Shown here piece after piece: positions 1 through 7,650 of a stretch of 18,380 nt of DNA. The first letter of the stretch is position 1. Every line of letters begins with the position of its first letter. The DNA is from Bdellovibrionaceae bacterium UBA2316. GTDB taxonomy: Bacteria > Bdellovibrionota > Bdellovibrionia > Bdellovibrionales > Bdellovibrionaceae. The stretch spans positions 1 through 18,380 of the forward strand of contig DDVI01000081.1 in the NCBI GenBank assembly GCA_002345205.1, given 5' to 3'. The position numbers were made by a program, and so were the translations under genes. The notes beneath the pieces are model-generated. The model saw only the letters and a program-made list of their open reading frames with translations, did not search any database and had not been told where the DNA came from.

Positions 1-24
1 AGGTCACGAAAGAAGTCTAATATA

Positions 25-41
25 GGGCCTGGCACCTTTTT
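25..41. repeat. Possible copy of a dispersed palindromic element
   Basis: GGGCCTGGCACCTTTTT lies just past the thiQ stop. Its reverse strand starts AAAAAGGTGCC, sharing the AAAAGGT[AG]CC head of the inverted repeat at 15219-15309 and the same position beside a gene end. Only one arm is clear here and the window edge is close, so membership in a repeat family is a guess. Confidence 0.35.
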
Positions 42-63
42 GCCTTTTTGGGCATCGGATTGT

Positions 64-708
64 TTAGAGGAGTTGGCCGTTTTTGATTTCGAAGACTTTG
101 TCGCTAAGTACGTCGACATCGCGTTTGTCGTGGGTAATGAGTAATACTGGTATGTTTTGTTCTTTGATGAAATCGCGGACGAGTTCGCGGCTTTCTTGCT
201 TGAGCTCTTCGTCTAATGCGGAGAATGGTTCATCTAAGAATAGCATACGTGGTTTACCCACTACGGCCCTGGCCATTGCGACTCGTTGTTGTTCACCACC
301 TGATAACAGAGGGGCCTTTTTATTAAGAACGTGTTCAATTCGTAGTTTTTTGGAAATTCCATTTAACTGATTTTCAAAGTCAGTGCTATTAACTTTCTTG
401 GCTTCTGCTGCGAACTGGATGTTTTCGTAGGCTGTCATGTGCGGGAATAAATCGTACGTTTGGAAAACAACGCCGATATTTTTCTGCCCAGGAGACAAGC
501 GTCCTAAGTCTTCCCCGCCAAACACCCATTTGCACTCTTTGACGTTCTCTAACCCCAAAAGTCCACGGAAGACGCTGGTTTTACCCGAACCTGATGGTCC
601 CCATAAAACGTTAACGCCAGAATCTAGCAGTTCCCATTTTTCAATACGTACTGAAAAATCGCTATATTCAATAATTAATTTTTCGACTAACGACAATTTG
701 TACTCCAC
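64..708 (-). CDS. thiQ: Thiamine ABC transporter, ATP-binding protein
   Basis: ATPase subunit of an ABC importer that would drive uptake of thiamine or its phosphates through the adjacent permease. All nucleotide-binding motifs are visible: Walker A GPSGSGKT at residues 37-44, Q-loop Gln83 (VVFQ), signature LSGGEQ at 135-140, Walker B RMLFLDE at 154-160, D-loop SALD at 163-166 and the switch His193 (ITHD). Length (214 residues) is typical for ThiQ. The substrate is assigned from the neighbouring ThiB-like and ThiP-like genes; alone, this sequence would only be an Fe3+/thiamine/polyamine-type ATPase. The frame overlaps the 3' end of thiP by 41 bases, suggesting translational coupling. The longest frame begins with GTG; a TTG at 694-696 preceded by GGAG six bases upstream is an equally good start. 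The last ~200 coding bases are unusually A/C-rich. Confidence 0.88.
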   Translation of the reverse strand: MEYKLSLVEKLIIEYSDFSVRIEKWELLDSGVNVLWGPSGSGKTSVFRGLLGLENVKECKWVFGGEDLGRLSPGQKNIGVVFQTYDLFPHMTAYENIQFAAEAKKVNSTDFENQLNGISKKLRIEHVLNKKAPLLSGGEQQRVAMARAVVGKPRMLFLDEPFSALDEELKQESRELVRDFIKEQNIPVLLITHDKRDVDVLSDKVFEIKNGQLL

Positions 709-2140
709 GGAATGCTAGAAACACTAGCAAGCCTATCACTAACAAAATAAATGACAACAACGAAGAAAATCCAATTCTGTAATGACTCAAAAATGTTTCC
801 GATAGCAACGCTAATGATATATCGCGATTCGCAATCATTTTTGAAATACCGTAATCACCCGTGGCCCAAAACGCCGCTATTCCCGAATATAAGAACATAC
901 GTTTATGCGTTAACGGAAAAATAACTTTCCAAAAAATCAAATTATCATTGGCTCCCAATAAGCTTGCTTTTTCTTTATAACGTTGAAGTTCGATCAAGTA
1001 ATTTCCGTAGCCCATTTTATATAAATAAATAACGTAGCTTAACATTAATCCTAGGATAATTTTCGCCAAAATATATAGTGAAGTGTTCGGGCCCAACACC
1101 AGAAAAGCAAACCCAATCAACGCTGTGCTCGGCGCTACGTAACCATTTAGGAAACGATGAAACCAATTAGTCTGATGTAAACGCGTAATTAACATTAGAA
1201 GAGCAAATATTCCGCACCCTACTCCGATAGCAATGGTCAAAGTCCCAATGATCCCGCTCGTAATTTCCTCGGTATATAATTCAAAATCGGCCCAGCTGGC
1301 GACACCTTCCCACACACCGCTGAAATACGAATAAAAGAAAACCAAATACAAAAATGAAAACAGATAGAAACTAAGGCGCGATTCTAAGTAGCGACTTTGC
1401 AAATGAGGATTTACATCGACTACAGTGTTGGCACTAAAGTTTATTAAAGAAAAAGCAAAAAGCATTAACGACTGAACTCCTGAAATTAAAACCGCTGTAC
1501 TCCAATCATTATAAATCTTTATTTTTTCAAATATAAGAATTTCTAAATTGATTCCTTTTCCGCCGCCAACTACTAACGGAATAGCAAAACTACTAAACGC
1601 CGTCACAAAAACTAAAAAGAAAACCTGAAGGATATCTTTACGAATTAGTGGCCACACTACACGTAAATAAAAATGCCCACGGCTAGTACCCAAAATAAAC
1701 GATACGTCCGACAACTTGGATAACTTAGTTTTCATGACCTCTTTTAAAATAACTCCACATAAGCCAAAGTTAATAAAGGCATGAACGATCACCACACCAA
1801 CTGAGCCCATTGGAAACGGATCAATCAAACTCATTAATCCAATTAAAATAAACAAATTTGGAAGGAAGTTCGGAAGTAAAAAGAAAATATTGAAATTAAA
1901 CCATTTCGAAAATCGATTTTCACAAAAAATTAAGCCTGGCGCCAACAACAAACCGCCAATGCATGAAAGAACAGCAGACCAAAAACCCTGCCAGATTGAA
2001 TTTTTCAGGGCCCATAGAAACTCGTTCCAATCCCAACGCGTAGTCATTTGAAAATGAAAAAATAAAACTAAGAATGGACTTAACAAGAATAAAACAAGCA
2101 ACCCTTGCGAAATCGACTGTGGATGATTTCTATTTTGCAT
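668..2140 (-). CDS. thiP: Thiamine ABC transporter, fused permease
   Basis: Inner-membrane channel of the thiamine importer. It is about 490 residues long with roughly a dozen hydrophobic segments, that is, two permease halves fused in one chain as in ThiP and the Fe3+ permeases. Each half carries a cytoplasmic coupling (EAA-type) loop: the first around residues 148-170 (LGTSRGHF...VWPLIRKDI), the second around 395-420 (SLLGANDN...IFPLTHKRM). The stretch after the first loop (FSSFAIPLVVGGG...LEILIFEKI) closely resembles the corresponding region of E. coli ThiP as I remember it. An in-frame GTG at 2147-2149 would add three residues, but GGGGTGA at 2146-2152 sits at good spacing for the ATG at 2138-2140, so I chose that start. 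It overlaps the end of thiB by 11 bases and thiQ by 41 bases. Confidence 0.87.
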   Translation of the reverse strand: MQNRNHPQSISQGLLVLFLLSPFLVLFFHFQMTTRWDWNEFLWALKNSIWQGFWSAVLSCIGGLLLAPGLIFCENRFSKWFNFNIFFLLPNFLPNLFILIGLMSLIDPFPMGSVGVVIVHAFINFGLCGVILKEVMKTKLSKLSDVSFILGTSRGHFYLRVVWPLIRKDILQVFFLVFVTAFSSFAIPLVVGGGKGINLEILIFEKIKIYNDWSTAVLISGVQSLMLFAFSLINFSANTVVDVNPHLQSRYLESRLSFYLFSFLYLVFFYSYFSGVWEGVASWADFELYTEEITSGIIGTLTIAIGVGCGIFALLMLITRLHQTNWFHRFLNGYVAPSTALIGFAFLVLGPNTSLYILAKIILGLMLSYVIYLYKMGYGNYLIELQRYKEKASLLGANDNLIFWKVIFPLTHKRMFLYSGIAAFWATGDYGISKMIANRDISLALLSETFLSHYRIGFSSLLSFILLVIGLLVFLAFRGVQIVVSRKINY

Positions 2141-3170
2141 TCTTGTCACCCCGTCGAATTGACGTCCATGATTTTATTAAAAAATCGACATCAGAGACCG
2201 ACGGGATCTTGAACTCTGCCAGATGATTAAACTGCGCCAATGACTCAAACGGCGTCCCAACTTGCGCAGATTTAATAACTGGAAACATAAAGTTCTTGTT
2301 CATTATAATTTTCTGTCCCTCATCCGATAGCATCAGATTAATAAACTCTTCGGCCAAACTGCATTCTTTGCAGTCCAAAGGTATACCAGCAAATTCAAAT
2401 TGGATAGGATGTTTTTCAGAAAATTTAAAGGCCTCGATGGAATGATTATTCTCGATCAATTGATGATACAGAGGAGAAGTTAAATATGAAAGAACGTAGC
2501 TGACTTGGCGCTTAGAGAAAAATCCATATGCTGTCGACCATGATGGTGAAAAACTATGAGCTTGATTCATAATCTGCTCTAGGTATTTTTCACCCTCGTC
2601 TTTACCCATGGCATCGTAAACCCAGCTTAAAAACTGCATCCCAGGAGACGATGTTCTTGGGTCCATCAATGCTATTTTACTTTTATAAATAGGTTTCAGC
2701 AAATCTTTTAACGATTTCGGCGCCGGCAAAGGATCTTCTTTACGGCCAACAAATGCGATCACGCCCCAATCAAACGGGACAAAGTAATTATTTGATAACG
2801 CCGGACGAATAATTTCATCGATTTCTAATTGCGAGAAATCTAGTTTACGCCAATTGATCTCGGATAAGGCTTTTTGCAAATCATATTGATCTAAACCAAT
2901 CACCAGATCGGCGCCTAACGTGGCACCTTCAAGTTTAATTCGTTGTAATAAAACTCCAGAATCAGCAGCTTCAACAAATTCCACTTTGCAATTACAAATC
3001 TGTTCGAACTTTCTCTTTAAATCGTAACCTGGTCCAAGTTTCGATGTGAACGAAGAGTAACCATATACTCGTAGTGTTTTTTGAGTCTCATCAACTACAG
3101 CTTTGCGATTAAAAAAACTTAAGACAAGAACAAAGAAAATACTAAAAATGAAAATGATAAAATGCTGCAT
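2130..3170 (-). CDS. thiB: Thiamine-binding periplasmic protein
   Basis: Substrate-binding protein of the thiamine importer, 346 residues. Residues 2-20 form a hydrophobic export signal or anchor without an obvious cleavage motif. The mature part aligns by eye with E. coli ThiB: VYGYSSF near 35, GPG at 46-48, KFEQICNC ending at Cys61, then LLQRIKLEG and ADLVIGLD around 74-94. A second block, SWSTAYGFF around 210-218 followed by YVLSYLTSPLYH to 236, matches the aromatic residues that stack on thiamine in ThiB (Trp211, Tyr215, Tyr235 are candidates). The ATG directly follows the TAG of the DoxX-family gene with no gap, so translation is probably coupled. Thiamine versus thiamine phosphate cannot be separated from sequence. 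Confidence 0.88.
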   Translation of the reverse strand: MQHFIIFIFSIFFVLVLSFFNRKAVVDETQKTLRVYGYSSFTSKLGPGYDLKRKFEQICNCKVEFVEAADSGVLLQRIKLEGATLGADLVIGLDQYDLQKALSEINWRKLDFSQLEIDEIIRPALSNNYFVPFDWGVIAFVGRKEDPLPAPKSLKDLLKPIYKSKIALMDPRTSSPGMQFLSWVYDAMGKDEGEKYLEQIMNQAHSFSPSWSTAYGFFSKRQVSYVLSYLTSPLYHQLIENNHSIEAFKFSEKHPIQFEFAGIPLDCKECSLAEEFINLMLSDEGQKIIMNKNFMFPVIKSAQVGTPFESLAQFNHLAEFKIPSVSDVDFLIKSWTSIRRGDKNAK

Positions 3171-3653
3171 CTACCACCACAATCCGCGACGGCGTTTATA
3201 AAAATAGTAGTCAACGCCCAAGCAGCGTCCAGCACCAATCCAAGCCATTACAAAATGTAACGCCAGAAATGTTTTATTTAAATCCTCATACGCCGGGCCC
3301 ATTATAAATATCATATTGAGCGACAGCAAAACCCCTAACACAGCAACCGGTCGTACCACATAGCCAATTAAGTATGAAATTGCGATCGCGAATTCAAAGC
3401 CCGTTACTAAAAACGCCAAGATTTGCCACTGTGGAATCATTTGCGTAGTGATGATAACTTTGTACCACTCCGGCGCCTGACTTAATGGTAAGAATTCAGA
3501 AATTGTTTCCGCTATTTTTGGCTTGTTTAAAAAATCAGACGTATATTTCAACATCGCCGATTGTAAATAATAGTAGCCCAAAAAAATACGCAGAAATGAA
3601 ATAGGAACTAAATGACCCACGTATTTTACGCTATCAAGAAATGAAACAAGCAT
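3171..3653 (-). CDS. DoxX-family membrane protein
   Basis: A 160-residue integral membrane protein with about four transmembrane helices (near residues 14-36, 76-97, 100-118 and 127-146) and a basic C-terminus ending in KRRRGLWW. The pattern RIFLGYYYLQSAMLK in the first helix, a central Gly-Pro-Ala turn, and GAGRCLGVDYYFYK after the last helix fit the DoxX/TQO small-subunit family, whose members are mostly of unknown function. It is the first gene of the thiBPQ operon and its TAG abuts the thiB ATG. A role linked to thiamine uptake is inferred from position only. There is no convincing Shine-Dalgarno sequence before the ATG; the preceding bases are AT-rich. Confidence 0.75.
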   Translation of the reverse strand: MLVSFLDSVKYVGHLVPISFLRIFLGYYYLQSAMLKYTSDFLNKPKIAETISEFLPLSQAPEWYKVIITTQMIPQWQILAFLVTGFEFAIAISYLIGYVVRPVAVLGVLLSLNMIFIMGPAYEDLNKTFLALHFVMAWIGAGRCLGVDYYFYKRRRGLWW

Positions 3654-3739
3654 TGTTTAATTATTGATGATTTTTCAAACCCGTACAAGTGACATTGAAT
3701 TCATATCCAGACTAACGAGAGACCAGACAAATTTCTGCC

Positions 3740-3764
3740 ATTATAATTCCTGACAGTCAGTCAA
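3740..3764 (-). promoter_or_regulatory. Possible promoter of the DoxX-thiBPQ operon
   Basis: On the minus strand a perfect TATAAT lies at 3740-3745, about 87 bases upstream of the DoxX-family start. A TTGACT lies at 3759-3764, but the spacer is only 13 bases, so the -35 assignment is weak and the -10 may act alone or with an activator. The leader of roughly 80 bases lacks the conserved core of a TPP riboswitch. Confidence 0.35.
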
Positions 3765-3778
3765 AAAAATGTCGTCTA

Positions 3779-3819
3779 GCTTGCTTGAAATAATAGCAAG
3801 CCCGAGTCTGTTTACAGAC
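3779..3819 (-). terminator. Tandem hairpins, possible terminator after the zinc-ribbon gene
   Basis: Two hairpins lie in the gap between the zinc-ribbon gene and the DoxX operon. One has arms GCTTGCT (3779-3785) and AGCAAGC (3795-3801) with a 9-base loop. The other has arms GTCTG (3806-3810) and CAGAC (3815-3819) with a 4-base loop. Read on the minus strand, the larger hairpin is followed after nine bases by seven T residues, which is a loose fit to an intrinsic terminator. On the plus strand the smaller hairpin is followed by a T run, but no plus-strand gene precedes it. Confidence 0.4.
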
Positions 3820-3877
3820 CATTTTTTAAAAGAGCAGAACCAGAGAACGCATCGGACAGCAGAGAAGCGTTAATTAG

Positions 3878-4123
3878 TTAGTTTAGTAGGTAAATTTTAT
3901 TTCGAGTTTTCAAAGTGCATTGCGGACAAAATGCTTCTTCTTTGATCGTCTTAGAATCATCACTGGCAACGTGATTGATCTCGAGCTCTGTGTCACAGAG
4001 CACACAATGATTTTGTGATTTAATAAACTCGGAATGAACCGGGTGATTAATATTTTCGAAATATCTTAACTTCTTTGCTTCCACTGCTTCCCCACTTTCA
4101 AAAATCCATTTTATGCTGTCCAA
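3878..4123 (-). CDS. Small zinc-ribbon protein, unknown function
   Basis: An 81-residue protein not recognised as a named family. Two CxxC knuckles, Cys40-Cys43 (CVLC) and Cys66-Cys69 (CPQC), separated by about 22 residues form a classic zinc-ribbon arrangement. The N-terminal 35 residues are mixed charged and aromatic, and there is no signal peptide or membrane segment, so it is probably cytoplasmic. The start is uncertain: the only usual initiator in this frame is TTG at 4121-4123, with AGGA twelve bases upstream. It follows ddl by 91 bases on the same strand and could be read through from elbB-ddl. The conserved cysteine spacing is the main argument that the frame is real. Confidence 0.6.
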   Translation of the reverse strand: MDSIKWIFESGEAVEAKKLRYFENINHPVHSEFIKSQNHCVLCDTELEINHVASDDSKTIKEEAFCPQCTLKTRNKIYLLN

Positions 4124-4214
4124 GAATTTTATGATTCCTAAAATTCAGACAACTCAAGTGTTGAAATTAGTTAAAGCAAAAGCGATGCCGAAACTTTTCT
4201 AGACTTTGTGATAC

Positions 4215-5243
4215 CTAGACGTGATACCGGTTCTCTGCCGAAATAAGCAATTCATCAATGAAGTTTTGAAATGAGATTTTCTCAGCGTCTAATTGTTGTG
4301 GAAAAAATGAAGCCTTTGTCATTCCAGGAAGAGTGTTCGTTTCAATAAACACTGGACCACGACTAGTTAAAATCATATCCGTACGCGAGTAACCTAAACA
4401 ACCAAAGCTCTTGTGCGCATGTAAAGCTAGATCTTGACACGCTTTTCTTTCAACTGAGTTAAGATCAGCAGGTGTGATTTCTTTGCTACCCCGGCCTAGG
4501 TACTTACCCTGATAATCAAAGTTGGCGCCAGCTTCCAAAAGAACCTCACTCGGCGCCAACGGCACTAGTTCATTTCTCTTTTCCCAAACACCAACCGTGA
4601 TTTCGCGGCCGACAACAAATTCTTCACACATATAATCGTGTTCTGTTGATTTTGTGATCTCGCTTATTGCTTTTTCAAGGTCAGTTTCTGATGAAACAAT
4701 AAACAAACCGAAGCTAGACCCATTAGCGTTTGGCTTTAAAACAATTTTCTTTTTATCAGAGAAAAATTTCCTCAATTTACTAACCGATTCCACAGAGCCA
4801 AAATGCACTAGTAACTCGCTGGCTAATGACATGTTTTGTGCTCGAGCCGCTTCTTTAGTTTTTGCTTTATTAAAGCAAAGACGACTGGCTTTAGCACTTG
4901 AACCCGTGTATGCCAATTTGTGTTTTTCAAAAAATTCTTGGTAGGTTCCATCTTCCCCAGCGGTTCCATGCAACGCTAGAAAACTGATTTTGCCGGTTAA
5001 CAATTGAACAGTTTCATTTAGATCATTTGCAACCGGGGTCGACTGGGGTTTGAATTCCTGAACAAATGGATTCTTGTGAGCCAGCAATTCATCTTTAGAA
5101 ACTTTGAACCAATGTCCTTCCAAATTGATGAAATAAATATCCGGGTTATGAAAATAATTAACCACATTCTGTGCTGATGCTACAGAAACCATGCGTTCAT
5201 TCGAAGTTCCACCAAAAATCAATGCTACTTTTTTCGCGCTCAT
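4215..5243 (-). CDS. ddl: D-alanine--D-alanine ligase
   Basis: ATP-grasp enzyme joining two D-alanines for the peptidoglycan stem peptide; cytoplasmic. At 342 residues it is of normal family length. N-terminal signature FGGTSNERMVS (10-20) carries the substrate-binding Glu16, and LHGTAGEDGT (91-100) is the second family motif. The ATP-grasp part has KPNANGSS (170-177), EEF around 207-209, the omega-loop DYQGKYLG with Tyr244, SRTDM (286-290) and the metal-binding ETN (301-303) followed by LPGMT. The omega-loop tyrosine suggests a D-Ala-D-Ala enzyme rather than a D-lactate variant, an inference from remembered families. A ribosome site AGGGA lies five bases before ATG. The elbB stop codon is 8 bases upstream, so the two are probably one transcript; no mur genes adjoin. 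Confidence 0.93.
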   Translation of the reverse strand: MSAKKVALIFGGTSNERMVSVASAQNVVNYFHNPDIYFINLEGHWFKVSKDELLAHKNPFVQEFKPQSTPVANDLNETVQLLTGKISFLALHGTAGEDGTYQEFFEKHKLAYTGSSAKASRLCFNKAKTKEAARAQNMSLASELLVHFGSVESVSKLRKFFSDKKKIVLKPNANGSSFGLFIVSSETDLEKAISEITKSTEHDYMCEEFVVGREITVGVWEKRNELVPLAPSEVLLEAGANFDYQGKYLGRGSKEITPADLNSVERKACQDLALHAHKSFGCLGYSRTDMILTSRGPVFIETNTLPGMTKASFFPQQLDAEKISFQNFIDELLISAENRYHV

Positions 5244-5251
5244 ATTTTTCC

Positions 5252-5905
5252 CTACGCCATTTCGACTAATTCTTTAATCATATTTCCGATACCGTTGAAT
5301 ACAGGCCCAAAGCTTGTGTTATGCATGAATGCCGGAGTCGTAATAATTTTGTTATCTCGGTCCGTAATGAAATCATTGACCGGGCATTCAACGACGTCCA
5401 CGTCCCAGCGTTTCAACTGATTAAAGTTATCTGATTTTGGACCCAAAGTAATAGTAATTCCTTTGCCCGCGAGACATTTAGCCAAAAGGATCGGAGCGAT
5501 ACATACAGCTGCAATCGGTTTTTCGGCTTTATGGAAATCGAGAATAGCACGATTCACATCAGGGTCTACGGTACATTCTATTCCCAATGAAGCCCAATTG
5601 CAGAAATGAAGTGCAGTACCAAATCCGCCAGCGATCACCAAAGCGTCGAAATCAGATACCACCAGCGAGTTAAGTTCTTGAATTTGCCCACGACTAATGC
5701 GAGCCGCTTCGACTAACATGTTACGCGTTTCTGTTTTGCTCGTCGTTTGAGTTAAATGATTAGTGACCGGAACATCTTTGTTTAAAGAAAAACAAGTCAC
5801 TTTAGCTTTAGCCAAATCAAGATTAGCCAATACACTAACAACTTCAGTTACTTCGGCCCCGTCTTTATGTCCACAACCTGAATATAATACTGCGATTTTT
5901 TTCAT
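5252..5905 (-). CDS. elbB: ElbB-like DJ-1/PfpI glyoxalase-family protein
   Basis: A 217-residue class I glutamine-amidotransferase-like (DJ-1/PfpI) protein, close to E. coli ElbB throughout: KKIAVLYSGCG at the N-terminus, NHL and TETRNMLVEAARISRG (49-73), ALVIAGGFG (88-96), SLGIECTVD (106-114), the nucleophile elbow AVCIAP with Cys135, and CPVNDFITDRDNKIITTPA (174-192). ElbB has been linked to isoprenoid biosynthesis and shown to have weak glyoxalase activity; the physiological substrate is unclear. Cytoplasmic, no signal. Co-directional with ddl 8 bases downstream. The ribosome site AAGAGG is unusually close to the ATG (one base), so initiation may be weak. Divergent to the peroxidase gene across 78 bases. 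Confidence 0.9.
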   Translation of the reverse strand: MKKIAVLYSGCGHKDGAEVTEVVSVLANLDLAKAKVTCFSLNKDVPVTNHLTQTTSKTETRNMLVEAARISRGQIQELNSLVVSDFDALVIAGGFGTALHFCNWASLGIECTVDPDVNRAILDFHKAEKPIAAVCIAPILLAKCLAGKGITITLGPKSDNFNQLKRWDVDVVECPVNDFITDRDNKIITTPAFMHNTSFGPVFNGIGNMIKELVEMA

Positions 5906-5983
5906 ACCTCTTAGTTTAAGATAAAGTGTTGATTAAGCCAATACCTGTCGCTACGCTAAAAGTGTAAAAACTGAGGAGACCAT

Positions 5984-6469
5984 ATGAGTTCACTTTTTGA
6001 TTTCACCGTAAAAAACGAAAAAAATGCTGACGTGCCGTTATCGACTTACAAAGGCAGCGTTGTCCTGGTGGTTAATGTGGCCAGCAAATGTGGTTTTACG
6101 CCTCAATATACCGGTTTAGAAGCCCTTTATAAGAAATTTAAAGACCAAAACTTTACGATTGTGGGGTTCCCTTGCAATCAGTTTGGCTTTCAGGAGCCAG
6201 GCACGAATGATGAAATCCAATCGTTTTGCAAAATGAATTACGATGTCACATTTCCGGTCATGGCAAAAGTAGATGTTAATGGCGACAATGCTTCGCCAGT
6301 TTATCGTTTCTTAAAAGAAAAAGCGCCCGGCATTTTAGGCACAGAAATGATTAAATGGAATTTCACGAAATTTCTGGTCGATAAAAATGGCAACGTTTTT
6401 CAGCGATACGCACCAAATACTGAACCTAAGGATATCGAAAAAGATATTTCGGCATTACTTAGCAAATAG
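5984..6469 (+). CDS. gpx: Glutathione peroxidase-family thiol peroxidase
   Basis: A 161-residue peroxidase that reduces hydrogen or lipid peroxides. The active-site tetrad is present: peroxidatic Cys36 (ASKCGFT, a cysteine and not selenocysteine), Gln70 (FQEPG), and Trp125-Asn126 (KWNF). FPCNQF at 62-67 is the second family signature. Cys82 (SFCKMNY) lies where thioredoxin-dependent members keep their resolving cysteine, so thioredoxin rather than glutathione is the likelier reductant; this is inference. No signal peptide, so cytoplasmic. GAGGAG five bases before the ATG is a strong ribosome site. Single gene, divergent from elbB and convergent with the protease gene. Confidence 0.93.
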   Translation: MSSLFDFTVKNEKNADVPLSTYKGSVVLVVNVASKCGFTPQYTGLEALYKKFKDQNFTIVGFPCNQFGFQEPGTNDEIQSFCKMNYDVTFPVMAKVDVNGDNASPVYRFLKEKAPGILGTEMIKWNFTKFLVDKNGNVFQRYAPNTEPKDIEKDISALLSK

Positions 6470-6487
6470 GGTTACGTACAAAGCCAA

Positions 6488-6522
6488 AGTTTCCCGATCT
6501 ATCCATAACCACGACGGAAACT
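6488..6522. repeat. Inverted repeat between convergent genes
   Basis: Arms AGTTTCC (6488-6494) and GGAAACT (6516-6522) with a 21-base loop lie between the convergent peroxidase and protease genes. With a small bulge the stem extends to CC/GG outside. No T run follows on either strand, so it is a poor intrinsic terminator, although its position fits a transcript end. Confidence 0.4.
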
Positions 6523-6555
6523 GGAATCATTAAAGAAACATTAGCGCACATTCAG

Positions 6556-7650
6556 CTAAGACGAAATCTTAGCCTGAAGATTTTCAAAAGGAACACAGTC
6601 ATAATCGCGAATCAAAACCGTCTCGAGCGTCTTGATTTCTTCTATGTACCTCTTGAACTGAGCCTTAATTAACTCAAAATGACCTTCTAAAACCAAATCA
6701 GATGAATGCTTTCTAAATGAATAAAAGATTTTCGTTTTATCGATTCCCAAATAAAACGGGAATTGATTTTCAGAATTTAGAAACTTCATAACCCGTTCGA
6801 TATTTTGTTTAGGCAATTGCACGACGGGACTAGCTGCATAGAAATAATCCTGCGAGTAGAAAAACAATCTAACCACATCGTTCCCATTTACTAGCTCCCA
6901 ATAGCTTTTACCTGAACGTAGTGTAATAGGATCGAAACCTGAATGAGTAATCATCGATTCCACTTGTGTCGCCAGCTTGTCGATTTCTAGTGTGCGAAAA
7001 TACTTTTCAGAATCCACCTGAAAACCGCAGTGCGGGCAGTGCTCACTTGGTGTCGTCAATTGATTCTCACATGAGGTGCATAACACCGAGTAGTCAGAAT
7101 CCTTAAAGCCTTTCCATTTTTCTAAATCCTCAAATGCAAATTTGATAGGGATAGAAAATCCAATATTTTCGGCCTCTTGGATCTTTCTAGAGTTAATCCC
7201 AACAACCTGACCATTCTGATTCAACAATGGCCCACCACTATTACCGGGATTAATCGCGGCATCCACTTGAATATATGCTAAATCTTGAATGCGATGGTGA
7301 GAGTTCGACACAATCCCTTGAGTAAACGTACAATTCATTCCCAGAGGATAACCAATCGCAACGACACTATCGCGATCTAAAACTTGCACCCCAGGATCAG
7401 ACGCCAAGCCCACATCTGAAAGTGGTTTTTCCAGTTTTAGCAAAGCAATATCTTTTCTAGGATTTGCAAGCAATACTTTGGCTCGAACGCGGCGATTATC
7501 ATAGGATTCCAGGGCCACATCACGAAGCCCTTCAATCACATGATAATTAGTGATAACTAGGTCAACACCTTGCAAAAGAAACCCACTACCTGTTGATTCC
7601 GGAGTCAAAACTTTAAATACACTCTTTTTTAGGGATTCAAAATTTACCAC
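6556..7650 (-). CDS. Cytoplasmic trypsin-like protease with zinc ribbon and C-terminal YbjN-like domain
   Basis: A 364-residue protein in three parts. Residues 8-180 are an S1C (HtrA/Deg-type) serine protease with a complete catalytic triad: His37 (TNYHVI), Asp67 (RKDIALLKL) and Ser138 (NPGNSGGPLL). Residues 191-208 form a zinc ribbon, CTSC and CPHC. Residues about 222-345 form an alpha/beta region whose strand-helix pattern resembles YbjN/type III chaperone-like domains; this is a by-eye inference. There is no signal peptide, no membrane segment and no PDZ domain, so unlike periplasmic DegP/DegS it should act in the cytoplasm, with its C-terminal modules as likely substrate or partner selectors. 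Its ATG overlaps the last base of the upstream gene's stop, implying tight co-translation. Substrate unknown. Confidence 0.85.
   Translation of the reverse strand: MVNFESLKKSVFKVLTPESTGSGFLLQGVDLVITNYHVIEGLRDVALESYDNRRVRAKVLLANPRKDIALLKLEKPLSDVGLASDPGVQVLDRDSVVAIGYPLGMNCTFTQGIVSNSHHRIQDLAYIQVDAAINPGNSGGPLLNQNGQVVGINSRKIQEAENIGFSIPIKFAFEDLEKWKGFKDSDYSVLCTSCENQLTTPSEHCPHCGFQVDSEKYFRTLEIDKLATQVESMITHSGFDPITLRSGKSYWELVNGNDVVRLFFYSQDYFYAASPVVQLPKQNIERVMKFLNSENQFPFYLGIDKTKIFYSFRKHSSDLVLEGHFELIKAQFKRYIEEIKTLETVLIRDYDCVPFENLQAKISS

Larger units (their letters stand above)
3654..3877. other. Intergenic region with hairpins and promoter
   Basis: A 224-base gap between two minus-strand units. It holds the tandem hairpins at 3779-3819 and the TATAAT at 3740-3745. 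I see no further open frame, RNA gene or repeat in it. Confidence 0.5.

Noticed and set aside
83..718. Open frames on the plus strand opposite thiQ
   Set aside because: They are antisense to a gene with a full set of ABC motifs and show no family signature or ribosome site.
3654..3740. TPP riboswitch ahead of the thiamine operon
   Set aside because: The leader lacks the CUGAGA and the conserved thiamine-box core; only a short GTCTGGATATG looked faintly similar.
4215..5243. Vancomycin-resistance type D-Ala-D-Lac ligase
   Set aside because: The omega-loop tyrosine and absence of vanH/vanX neighbours favour an ordinary D-Ala-D-Ala ligase.
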